DNA of 64,000 nucleotides from NCBI GenBank assembly GCA_023667315.1, contig JAMPAI010000002.1, forward strand, positions 1 to 64,000, given 5' to 3'. A program made the translations under genes and the position numbers. Below are positions 1-7,564 of this stretch, piece by piece. Below the pieces are notes generated by a model. That model was not told where the DNA came from. It ran no database searches and worked only from the letters and a program-made list of their open reading frames with translations. This DNA is from Ruminococcus flavefaciens (GTDB taxonomy: Bacteria > Bacteroidota > Bacteroidia > Bacteroidales > P3). Every line of letters begins with the position of its first letter. The stretch's first letter is position 1.

Positions 1-877
1 TCAGAAGATACACATCACCATCATCCACAATAATCAAGGTCGTATCCGCACCGCGTACGTGTATCGTATCAAAAAAGGTTCCATATCCCAACGACACACC
101 ATATATCCGTGTCGTATCTTTGGTTTCGTGCGTCACAACTCGCAGTTCGCCGCTGTTCGTGTCTCCCATCGGTTCCCATTCTTCGGGCAATTGCCAATGG
201 TATTTCAGCCTCTTATCTGCATTCTCCACCCGTAACAACAAGGTATCGGGAATACCTATATTCACACAACCGTCGTAATGTGCCAACCGAAGAGGCAAAA
301 TGGAATCCCAAACAAGCACTTCATCCGTTACCGACCAACAAGCATTATTTTCTTTGAACCTATATTTAAGCAAAGGTTTCTGCCCTTCGGTTTGAGATTC
401 TAAAATCCAAGAAGAAGTGCTCGCCAAAAAATTCTCCGCTGAGAGACTCCCTTTATACCAAACCATATCGAATGATTTAGCTGTTGCCGCACTTCCACTC
501 AAAAAAACAGCACTATATCGGAACTGCCTTAAACGTAGAATGAGTGCCGTATCCGCACCGCGTACCTGTATCGTGTCGAAGGCGGAACCATTTTCGGCTG
601 ATACTCCGTAGATACGCCTACCTGCCGCTTTCTCGTGGGTGATAACCTGTAGTTCGCTGCAAGTGGTGCAGCCTATCGATTCCCATTCTTCAGGAAGTTG
701 CCAATGGTAACTTATGCCCTCTTTCGGGCTCTCCACCCGCAGCAACAAGGTATCGGGAATCCCTATATTCACACAGCCGCTGTAATGTATTAATTTGACG
801 GAATCGGCCACAGCCTTTCCCATAAGCGCCATAAAGCACATTAAAAAGAAAAATATGTACCTCTTTACATGACGCAT
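1..877 (-). CDS. Exported PKD-like repeat protein, 3' end missing
   Basis: This minus-strand reading frame starts at ATG 877 and stays open for 292 codons to the left edge, so the C-terminus is missing. Residues 1-25 form a signal peptide with a long Phe/Leu/Met core. Two modules of about 169 residues follow, each opening with HY-G-CVNIGIPDTLLLRVE and containing YHWQLPEEWE, the kind of core seen in Bacteroidota PKD-like domains of T9SS-exported proteins. The modules are also similar at DNA level: the same 10-mer (cgtatccgca) recurs at 41 and 548, a 507-bp in-frame period. An adhesin or other surface protein with a C-terminal sorting domain beyond the edge is inferred, not seen. A promoter match lies upstream at 935-966. 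Coding status is secure because of the conserved in-frame repeat; the function is unknown. Confidence 0.8.
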   Translation of the reverse strand, partial: MRHVKRYIFFFLMCFMALMGKAVADSVKLIHYSGCVNIGIPDTLLLRVESPKEGISYHWQLPEEWESIGCTTCSELQVITHEKAAGRRIYGVSAENGSAFDTIQVRGADTALILRLRQFRYSAVFLSGSAATAKSFDMVWYKGSLSAENFLASTSSWILESQTEGQKPLLKYRFKENNACWSVTDEVLVWDSILPLRLAHYDGCVNIGIPDTLLLRVENADKRLKYHWQLPEEWEPMGDTNSGELRVVTHETKDTTRIYGVSLGYGTFFDTIHVRGADTTLIIVDDGDVYLL

Positions 878-934
878 ATCAACTACTATATATCCGATGC
901 TTTCTCTTTTTAGCCAAACACCCAAATTGTTTCC

Positions 935-966
935 CAAATATACCAATTTTCCGTAAGACAAACAAA
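935..966 (-). promoter_or_regulatory. Bacteroidota-type promoter for the PKD-repeat gene
   Basis: On the minus strand TTTG (963-966) is followed after 20 bp by TATATTTG (935-942), matching the Bacteroidota TTTG / TAnnTTTG pattern. The expected leader to ATG 877 is about 50 nt. Confidence 0.6.
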
Positions 967-989
967 TACCGTCATTATAACAAAGTTCG

Positions 990-997
990 TATCTTCG
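990..997 (+). promoter_or_regulatory. -7 box for the RidA-like gene
   Basis: TATCTTCG matches TAnnTTTG with one change and ends 9 nt before ATG 1007. No clear -33 TTTG is present. The spacing would give a leader of only a few nucleotides. Confidence 0.4.
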
Positions 998-1006
998 CCA
1001 CGCATT

Positions 1007-2116
1007 ATGGTTACAAAAACTTATCAGGCTTATTTTTCCCGACCCGGCATGGGGTTCGATGAGGCGGTGGGCGGATTACTCTCTTCTTTGAAGGAGTTGC
1101 AGAACAAAGGATTGCAGCCCGTCAAAATCTATATTGCCTTGGGTTCCGATACCCAAACGGATCTGGCAGTGCGGCAGCGGCAGCTTATCGAGGCGGTGGG
1201 TTCCGTGCTTCCCGGCCGCACTCCCACCCTGACCGCCGTGGTACAGCCTCCCGTGGACAACAGCCCGCTCCTGGCCGAGATATGGTGCGTGGGGCAAGCC
1301 GAGGCCTGCCGCTTCCTCAACATCGGGAACCTGCCCCACGTGCTGGTCGAGCAAGCGGGCATCACCGAACTGTGGAGTTCCGGTTTCGTGGCGGATTCCC
1401 CCGAAAAAGCCTTCGGATCGCTTTCCTCCCTCTTGGAACAGACCGGCTTTACCTACGACGACATTTTCCGGCAGTGGAATTATGTGGGCCATATCCTGCA
1501 AGAAAAGGTGATGGAAGGCAAGTGCGTTCAGAATTACCAACATTTCAACGATATACGCGCACTTCACTACCAAAACAAACGCATCCGCGACCAATATCCC
1601 GCCGCCACCGGCATCGGCATGGACTGCCCCGGTATCTGCATCGATTTCGTGGCGGTCAAGACCGCCGAAGGTTCACCCGTGCGCAACCTGCCCGTAAAAA
1701 GCCTGGTGCAGAAAGACGCCTACGCCTACCAAGACAAGGTGCTGGTGGGCGAGAGCGTGGTGCTGCCCGCCAAGAACGCCCCGCTGTTCGAACGCGGGCG
1801 CTGCCTAAAGACCGAACAGGGCGGCTTGGCCATGATTTCGGGAACGGCCTCCATCAAGGGCGAGGAAACCGTAGATTTAAACGACATCAAGAAGCAGACT
1901 TCCAATACGATAGAATTTATCCAAGACCTACTGCGGAACGAAGCGCACGCCCGATGCGCCCGCGCACGCCTCTACGTAAAACAAGGGCAAGACCCAACGG
2001 AAGCCGTGCGGATTTTCGGGCGGTCTTATCCCCAAGACTGCGTACGCACCGCCGTGTTCGCCGACGTTTGCCGCGACAACCTCCTCATCGAGATCGAGGC
2101 CGACTGGAACCTGTAG
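1007..2116 (+). CDS. Tandem RidA/YjgF-like (chorismatase-fold) protein
   Basis: A 369-residue cytosolic protein. The C-terminal half (about 160-350) carries family signatures of YjgF/RidA-like and chorismatase-like proteins: an asparagine-tyrosine-rich segment near 175-195, ATGIGMDCPG near 200, SGTASIKGEET near 280, and a helix ending in EFIQDLL. The N-terminal half (about 30-150) resembles a degenerate copy of the same alpha-beta fold. RidA proteins deaminate reactive enamine/imine intermediates, while chorismatase relatives hydrolyse chorismate. Which applies here cannot be decided from sequence. ATG 1007 is preceded by a -7 box. The gene converges on tgt with a 12-bp gap. Confidence 0.65.
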   Translation: MVTKTYQAYFSRPGMGFDEAVGGLLSSLKELQNKGLQPVKIYIALGSDTQTDLAVRQRQLIEAVGSVLPGRTPTLTAVVQPPVDNSPLLAEIWCVGQAEACRFLNIGNLPHVLVEQAGITELWSSGFVADSPEKAFGSLSSLLEQTGFTYDDIFRQWNYVGHILQEKVMEGKCVQNYQHFNDIRALHYQNKRIRDQYPAATGIGMDCPGICIDFVAVKTAEGSPVRNLPVKSLVQKDAYAYQDKVLVGESVVLPAKNAPLFERGRCLKTEQGGLAMISGTASIKGEETVDLNDIKKQTSNTIEFIQDLLRNEAHARCARARLYVKQGQDPTEAVRIFGRSYPQDCVRTAVFADVCRDNLLIEIEADWNL

Positions 2117-2128
2117 AAAGGGCAAGGC

Positions 2129-3265
2129 TTACAGCCGCTGCATAACCCGTTCCACCATGGTGTTCTTCCAACTCAGATAGTCGCCCGCCAGGATGTGTTC
2201 CCTCGCCTGCCCCACCAGCCACAGGTAGAACGCCAGGTTGTGCAGGCTCGCGATCATGGCCGCCAGATGTTCCTGCGCGTGGAAAAGATGCCGCAGGTAG
2301 GCCTTGGTATAGAGGGTGTCCACATAGCTGGCGCCGTCTTCCTCGATGGGCGAGAAATCGTCGGCCCACTTCTTGTTCTTCATGTTGAGGATGCCGTTTT
2401 TGGTGAACAGCATGGCGTTGCGCCCGTTGCGGGTCGGCATCACGCAGTCGAACATGTCCACGCCCTGGGCGATGCCTTCCAGAATGTTTTCGGGCGTGCC
2501 CACGCCCATCAGGTAGCGGGGCTTGTTTTCCGGCAGTATGTCGCACACCAGTTCGGTAAGCTCGTACATGATTTCCTTGGGCTCACCCACCGACAGGCCG
2601 CCGATGGCGCAGCCGCCCGCCACCTCCACCGAGGCCGCCTTCTGTGCCGACACCTTGCGCAGGTCGGCATACACGCTGCCCTGCACGATGGGGAACAGCG
2701 TCTGGCTGTAGCCGTACAGGGGCTCGGTCTCGGTAAAGCGTTTTACACAGCGGTCCAACCACTTATGGGTCATGTCCATCGACTTCTTCGCATATCCGTA
2801 CTCGCAGGGATAGGGAGTGCATTCGTCGAAGGCCATCATGATGTCGGCCCCGATGCAGCGTTCAATGTCCATTACCTTCTCGGGCGTAAAGAGGTGCTTG
2901 GAACCATCGATGTGCGAACGGAACTCCACGCCTTCTTCGGCGTTTATCTTACGCGTTCCGGAGAGCGAATACACCTGGAAGCCGCCGCTGTCGGTAAGCA
3001 TGGGGCGGTTCCACGCGTTGAATTTCTGAATGCCGCCCGCCTTCTTTATAATGTCCAAGCCCGGACGTAGATAAAGGTGGTAGGTATTGCCCAATATAAT
3101 CTGCGCCTTTACGTCTTTCACCAAATCGACGGCCTGCACCGCCTTAACCGAACCCACCGTGCCCACGGGCATGAAAATGGGGGTCTGGATCTTGCCGTGG
3201 TCGGTGGTGATCTCTCCCGCGCGCGCCTTGCTGCGGGGGTCTCTCGCCTGAAGTTCGAACTGCAT
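2129..3265 (-). CDS. tgt: tRNA-guanine (queuine) transglycosylase
   Basis: A 378-residue TIM-barrel enzyme that exchanges G34 for the queuosine precursor preQ1 in tRNAs with GUN anticodons. Visible motifs are LTDSGGFQVYSLS with a substrate-binding Asp, IVQG, GGLSVGEP, RYLMGVGTPENILEGI and the catalytic-Asp region FDCVMPTRNGRN. The C-terminal zinc site of classical bacterial Tgt (CxCx2C plus His) is altered: the three cysteine positions read Gly, Ser and Asp in the segment DGASYVDTLYTKAYL, while the downstream His-Asn is kept. From memory, Bacteroides Tgt shares this, so it is probably a clade trait. The promoter is at 3290-3321. Confidence 0.95.
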   Translation of the reverse strand: MQFELQARDPRSKARAGEITTDHGKIQTPIFMPVGTVGSVKAVQAVDLVKDVKAQIILGNTYHLYLRPGLDIIKKAGGIQKFNAWNRPMLTDSGGFQVYSLSGTRKINAEEGVEFRSHIDGSKHLFTPEKVMDIERCIGADIMMAFDECTPYPCEYGYAKKSMDMTHKWLDRCVKRFTETEPLYGYSQTLFPIVQGSVYADLRKVSAQKAASVEVAGGCAIGGLSVGEPKEIMYELTELVCDILPENKPRYLMGVGTPENILEGIAQGVDMFDCVMPTRNGRNAMLFTKNGILNMKNKKWADDFSPIEEDGASYVDTLYTKAYLRHLFHAQEHLAAMIASLHNLAFYLWLVGQAREHILAGDYLSWKNTMVERVMQRL

Positions 3266-3289
3266 GTCTTGCCTTATTTTTGCAAAGTG

Positions 3290-3321
3290 TAAAGATAGAT
3301 TCCCGCCAGGGATTGTGCAAA
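3290..3321 (-). promoter_or_regulatory. Promoter of tgt
   Basis: On the minus strand TTTG (3318-3321), a 20-bp spacer and TATCTTTA (3290-3297), seven of eight matches to the -7 frame. ATG 3265 lies about 25 nt downstream. Confidence 0.5.
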
Positions 3322-3333
3322 TGCGGTCTTGTG

Positions 3334-4749
3334 TTATTCAAACAAAATATCAGCATTCAAGCTATTGTGAACCTCATTGGCATATTCGTTCTTTACAAGC
3401 CCCTCGGCGGTAATCATCGTTATAAAAATTGCCTTTGAGGTCTTGGTTACCGCCCGCAGGCACGCTGCCTTGTTCCGGAGAACCGAAGCATATTTTTTAT
3501 CAATACCGAATTTTCCGCTCGTGTACTTGATCTCACAGATGTTTATCGCCTTGTCGGCACGGTCTATCAATAAATCTATTTCAGCTCCTGGATTGCCATT
3601 CTCCGGTAATGCACGCCAGGCATACTCACCGGTCAAGATGCCGCCGATCCCCAATGCGCGCTTTATCTGTTCGGTATGTAGCAGACAGACCCGCTCAAAA
3701 GCCAATCCGCTCCAATTGTAAAACGCCGGGGTCGTCCTGTTTTTAGACCAGAATTGCCCATCGGTATGTTTTGGCGAATCCAGGAACTTGAAATAAAACA
3801 ATGTAAAATTATCTATCAGCTGAAATACCGCATTCTTGGTTTTCATCCCCAAAGCCGAATAACGGCGGATAAAACCACAGGCCTCAAGTTCCTCAAGGCA
3901 ACGTGTCAATTTTCCATTGGCATCCAGCCTTACCGCCTTTGCGATTTCCGCCCGTGTCATGCCGATTTTTTTCTTTCCAAGCGCGGTAACAATATCGATA
4001 TAAGCCTCCGGCCTCTTAAACAGGGAGGAATATAATTCATTATACTCCATATCGAACACCGCAGCCTTCCGAAAGAAAAGCTCGTCTATGTTCTGCGAAA
4101 GACTTAAACTCCCGTTAAGTTGCGACCAGTAATACGGCACTCCCCCGAAAATCATATACGCTTCAAGAAGCATCGGGCGCGTAAGGTTCAATTTAAGCGA
4201 AGCTGCATATGCCTCACATTCCCGCAACGTAAATTGTTCCATAGGAATACGGAAAGTAAGACGATTATGCAGACCTCCATGGTTCTTCACTATCTTATTT
4301 ATAATCCAAGATGTAGCCGATCCGCAAACAATCAACAAAATATCTTTTCTGGCCGACGCCCAGTTGTTCCAAAAGTGTTCAAAAGCCGGAAGAAAGCTCG
4401 ATTTCGGTCCATCCATCCAAGGCAGCTCATCCAAAAAGACCACTTTTTTCCTACCTTTTTTCCGACTCAGGAATTGAGCCAACATAGTGAATGCATCTAT
4501 CCAATTCCGGGGATGTTGCCCCGCTGCGCCACCTTGCGCCACCAAGGAAGCGTGAAAGGCCTGCAACTGCATTTTGGTGGATACATTTGCCATTCCCGAA
4601 TAACTGAATGCAAACTTTCCATGAAATGTTTCGCGCACGAGATAAGTCTTTCCGACACGGCGACGGCCATATACGGCAACAAACTCCGATTTATCCGATC
4701 CGTAGGCTTTCATCAATAACCGTATCTCCTTTTCTCTACCGACCATCAT
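3334..4749 (-). CDS. Accessory ATPase, AAA domain plus DUF234-type nuclease-like C-terminus
   Basis: A 471-residue protein of the archaeal/bacterial ATPase family. The Walker A motif GRRRVGKT is at residues 28-35 and the hydrophobic Walker B strand with DE (VVFLDELPWM) is near 100-110. A winged-helix-like segment follows (about 270-340). The C-terminus has EIDLLIDR followed by CEIKY, the spacing of a PD-(D/E)XK nuclease core as in DUF234. These proteins are common accessory genes in Bacteroidota with unsettled roles. Base composition is more A+T-rich than in tgt or the glycosyltransferase operon, suggesting horizontal acquisition. The upstream region holds two 46-bp direct repeats. ATG 4749 and ATG 4746 are both possible starts. 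Confidence 0.8.
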   Translation of the reverse strand: MMVGREKEIRLLMKAYGSDKSEFVAVYGRRRVGKTYLVRETFHGKFAFSYSGMANVSTKMQLQAFHASLVAQGGAAGQHPRNWIDAFTMLAQFLSRKKGRKKVVFLDELPWMDGPKSSFLPAFEHFWNNWASARKDILLIVCGSATSWIINKIVKNHGGLHNRLTFRIPMEQFTLRECEAYAASLKLNLTRPMLLEAYMIFGGVPYYWSQLNGSLSLSQNIDELFFRKAAVFDMEYNELYSSLFKRPEAYIDIVTALGKKKIGMTRAEIAKAVRLDANGKLTRCLEELEACGFIRRYSALGMKTKNAVFQLIDNFTLFYFKFLDSPKHTDGQFWSKNRTTPAFYNWSGLAFERVCLLHTEQIKRALGIGGILTGEYAWRALPENGNPGAEIDLLIDRADKAINICEIKYTSGKFGIDKKYASVLRNKAACLRAVTKTSKAIFITMITAEGLVKNEYANEVHNSLNADILFE

Positions 4750-4784
4750 GGCTAATATTCATTTTGAGCAAAGATAATGTTTTT

Positions 4785-4920
4785 AAACACATCAACCTGC
4801 TAAATCTTGAAAAAAAACGAAGATTTAGACTGCCGATACATTTACTGCCCCATCAAAACGGAAGTATGTCTTGCAAACACATCAACCTGCTAAATCTTGA
4901 AAAAAAACAAGGATTTAGAC
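4785..4920. repeat. Two 46-bp direct repeats, each with an internal hairpin
   Basis: Copies lie at 4785-4830 and 4875-4920, 90 bp start to start, differing at two positions. Each contains the inverted repeat CTAAATCTT / AAGATTTAG, perfect in copy 1 and with one mismatch in copy 2. They lie 36 bp upstream of the divergent ATPase start (4749). An operator pair is the simplest reading. A CRISPR array is unlikely with one 44-bp spacer and no cas genes. Confidence 0.75.
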
Positions 4921-5029
4921 AGTTGACAAAAACAAGAAAAGCGAATAAGTGCAATAATTCAATTAGTTAAAACAAGAACTATTGCCTTTGCTGACATAAG
5001 AAATGTCGGAGACTTTGTCGGTGAACAGA

Positions 5030-5282
5030 GAATCTTTAGCTTCGCTGAAGATTCTCCACTTCGGCAAAGGGAAAACTCGTTTTCCCTTTGCTCTCAGTTT
5101 ATTCGTATCTTTAGCTTCGCTGAAGATACTCCGCTTCGGCAAACGGCAAACTTCGTTTGCCCAAGGGGCAAGGGGGCGGCCAAACTTCGTTTGCTCTCAG
5201 CTTATTCGTATCTTTGACTTCGTCCAAGATACTCCACTTCGGCAAAGGGAAAACTCGTTTTCCCTTTGCTCTCAGTTTATTC
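5030..5282 (+). repeat. Three tandem promoter-bearing repeats
   Basis: Units lie at 5030-5104 (75 bp), 5105-5207 (103 bp) and 5208-5282 (75 bp). The shared order is GTATCTTT(A/G), a hairpin arm, AAGAT(A/T)CTCC, (A/G)CTTCGGCAAA, a central palindrome, GCTCTCAG(T/C)TTATTC. The central palindrome is GGGAAAAC-TC-GTTTTCCC in units 1 and 3 and GGCAAAC-TTC-GTTTGCC in unit 2. Units 2 and 3 open with TATCTTTA or TATCTTTG; unit 1 has AATCTTTA there. A partial fourth unit supplies the box next to ATG 5299. A diverged inverted copy is at 20522-20618. The rest of the 4750-5298 gap holds the 46-bp repeats and no gene. Confidence 0.85.
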
Positions 5283-5283
5283 G

Positions 5284-5291
5284 TATCTTTG
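5284..5291 (+). promoter_or_regulatory. -7 box of the envelope operon, donated by the repeat array
   Basis: TATCTTTG is an exact match to TAnnTTTG and is the opening box of the truncated fourth repeat unit. It ends 7 nt before ATG 5299. A TTTG occurs only 15 bp upstream, shorter than the usual 19-20. Confidence 0.5.
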
Positions 5292-5298
5292 CGGCCTT

Positions 5299-6468
5299 AT
5301 GGAATTCTACTACCAACTTGATATATGGGAATGGGGGCTGGCGGCGGGGCTGTTCGTCTCGGCTGTATGGCTCGTGTGCTTCTATGTACGCACGTATGCG
5401 GGCGTCGCCAAGTTTTCCTCGCCCGTGCCGAACGATGAGAAAAAGCCCGTTTCGGTGGTGCTTTCGGGCAAGAACCAGTATGAGATGCTCAAAAAGAACC
5501 TTACGTTCTGGCTGGAGCAGAAATATCCCGATTTCGAGGTGATCGTAGTCTATGAAAATTCGGACGAGGACGTGGCCGGACTGCTCCGGGAGTTCGCCCG
5601 GCATTACGATAAATTAAAGTTAATCAACGCCAATCAGAGCATCAACTTTTTCGACGAACAGAAATTCTCGCTTTCCATCGGCGTAAAGTCGGCGCTCAAC
5701 GAATATGTTATCGTTTCCGACCCGCGTTTCCGACCCACGGGCGAGCACTGCATCGACTATATGCAGGCGGCCTTCACCCCCAAGACCAAGGTGGTGATCG
5801 GGCATCCCGTGCATACCGAGAAAAAAGGCGGGCTTTGCTCCTTCCTGAATTACCGCATCGTGGAAACCGCCATGCAGTACGTCGGTTTCGCCGTCAAGGG
5901 CAAACCCTTTGCCGGACACCGCGCGCTGATTGCCTACCGCAAGTCGTTTTTCCTCGAACACCAGGGCTATTCCGACATCTACGCCCTCAACACGGGCATG
6001 TTCGACCGCATCCATCCGCATATCGGAAAAGGCGGGGAAGCCGGCCTGCAACTGGCACCCGAAGCGGAGGTGCGCTACACGGGCAAATTCGGCCTGGGTT
6101 CCGTATTGAAGCACGAACGCCAATACCTCAACACGCTTTACAGCGAACACTCCCCGGCCAATGGCGAAATCAAGGCGTACCGGATGCTGATTCCGTTCTT
6201 TTACCTGTTCATGGCTGCCGGAGCCGCCTATTTCTGCTACCGTTTCCTGAACGGGCAGTACCCGCAGTTCCCCCTATGGTTCGTGGTGTTTGCCGGTATC
6301 GTGCTGATTAAATTTGTGTTGCAGAGCATCTTTATGCAGCGCGCCGCCAATGTCCTGCGGGCCGGACTGCTTTGGATATGCCTGCCTCTGTATGCGATTT
6401 TATACCTACCTTTGCAACTTGTGCTTGTATTTGGCAAGCAACGGGGCAAACGTCGCCTCGGCCTTTAA
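5299..6468 (+). CDS. Family 2 glycosyltransferase, membrane-anchored
   Basis: A 389-residue protein from ATG 5299. A TTG at 5266 in the same frame would start inside the repeat array, upstream of the promoter box, so ATG is preferred. An N-terminal membrane helix (about 10-35) precedes a GT2 domain opening with PVSVVLSGKN, with the donor-site strand FEVIVVYENSDED and the DPRF motif in place of a classical DxD. Two or three hydrophobic helices close the protein (about 295-375). It likely transfers a sugar to a lipid or polysaccharide precursor at the inner membrane; acceptor and donor are unknown. It heads a tight operon with the LptF/LptG permease 12 bp downstream, which suggests an envelope glycan or LPS role. 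Confidence 0.75.
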   Translation: MEFYYQLDIWEWGLAAGLFVSAVWLVCFYVRTYAGVAKFSSPVPNDEKKPVSVVLSGKNQYEMLKKNLTFWLEQKYPDFEVIVVYENSDEDVAGLLREFARHYDKLKLINANQSINFFDEQKFSLSIGVKSALNEYVIVSDPRFRPTGEHCIDYMQAAFTPKTKVVIGHPVHTEKKGGLCSFLNYRIVETAMQYVGFAVKGKPFAGHRALIAYRKSFFLEHQGYSDIYALNTGMFDRIHPHIGKGGEAGLQLAPEAEVRYTGKFGLGSVLKHERQYLNTLYSEHSPANGEIKAYRMLIPFFYLFMAAGAAYFCYRFLNGQYPQFPLWFVVFAGIVLIKFVLQSIFMQRAANVLRAGLLWICLPLYAILYLPLQLVLVFGKQRGKRRLGL

Positions 6469-6480
6469 CGACCCTATCAG

Positions 6481-7557
6481 ATGCGTAAAATAGACTGGTA
6501 TATCATCAAGAAGTTCTTAGGCTCCTTTTTCGCTTCTATCGGCCTGATTATCATTATCGTGGTGGTATTCGACATTTCCGAGAAACTGGATAACTTCCTC
6601 GAAAAGGACGCCCCCTTCAAGGCCATCGTGTTCGATTATTACGTGAATTTCATTCCGTATTTCATCAATATGTTCAGCTCGCTGTTCATCTTTATCGCCG
6701 TCATATTCTTTACCTCCCGCATGGCGCAGAACACCGAGATCGTGCCCATACTGAGTTCGGGCATAAGTTACCGGCGGCTTATGGTTCCCTATATCATCTG
6801 CGCCCTGCTTATCGGCTCGCTCAACTTAGTGCTGGCCAATTTCGTGATTCCCGACGTAAACAAAGACCGCATCTCGTTCGAACGGCTCTACATCAAGAAG
6901 CCCTACCAGAATTCCAACACCAACATCCACATACAGTTCGACACCAACACATACTATTATGTGGAAAGTTTCGACAACCACTCGGACGTGGGCTACCGCT
7001 TCACACGCGAGAAAATCGAGAACAACCGCCTGCTCGAGAAACTGAGCGCGCGCAACATCCGCTTCGATTCGGCCAAACAGATGTGGAGGCTCACCGATTA
7101 CGTGAACCGGGTGCTCAACGAGAACGGGGAACAGATTGAATCGGGCTACCGCACCGAAATGGAGATGGACATCCGCCCGATGGACTTCGCCGCCGACTAC
7201 GTAAAGGTGGACGAGCAGAACTTCAAGGAACTGAACCAACTGATTAAAAAAGAGAAACTTCGGGGCAGCAACCTCGTGGTGTTTTACCGCTACGAACGCC
7301 TGCAACGTTTCCTGCATCCGATTTCGGCCGTAATCCTTACGCTGATGGGGCTTTCGCTCTCGTCGAACAAGACCCGGCGCGGCATCGGCAAGAACCTGGC
7401 GGCGGGCATCGCACTGGCATTTACCTTTATCCTCTTCATGCAGATGTCGAAAGTGTTCGCCACCTCGGGAACCATGCCCGTCTGGGCGGCGGCATTCCTG
7501 CCCATCGTCATCTACGGCCTTATCACGGCATACCTGATCCGCATCGCACCTAAATAG
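6481..7557 (+). CDS. LptF/LptG-family LPS export permease
   Basis: A 358-residue inner-membrane permease. The N-terminus (DWYIIKKFLGSFFASIG) is the typical LptF/LptG first helix. Three hydrophobic helices fall in the first 110 residues, a soluble beta-jellyroll-like region covers about 115-265, and three helices close the protein. With LptB2 such subunits extract LPS from the inner membrane into the periplasmic bridge. The sequence does not decide between LptF and LptG, and the partner and lptB are outside the window. It lies 12 bp after the glycosyltransferase and 7 bp before the GH3 gene. Confidence 0.88.
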   Translation: MRKIDWYIIKKFLGSFFASIGLIIIIVVVFDISEKLDNFLEKDAPFKAIVFDYYVNFIPYFINMFSSLFIFIAVIFFTSRMAQNTEIVPILSSGISYRRLMVPYIICALLIGSLNLVLANFVIPDVNKDRISFERLYIKKPYQNSNTNIHIQFDTNTYYYVESFDNHSDVGYRFTREKIENNRLLEKLSARNIRFDSAKQMWRLTDYVNRVLNENGEQIESGYRTEMEMDIRPMDFAADYVKVDEQNFKELNQLIKKEKLRGSNLVVFYRYERLQRFLHPISAVILTLMGLSLSSNKTRRGIGKNLAAGIALAFTFILFMQMSKVFATSGTMPVWAAAFLPIVIYGLITAYLIRIAPK

Positions 7558-7564
7558 AAGAACG

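Noticed and set aside
4785..4920. CRISPR-like pair of 46-bp repeats
   Set aside because: Only two copies and one 44-bp spacer, no leader or cas genes; the position before a divergent gene fits operators better.
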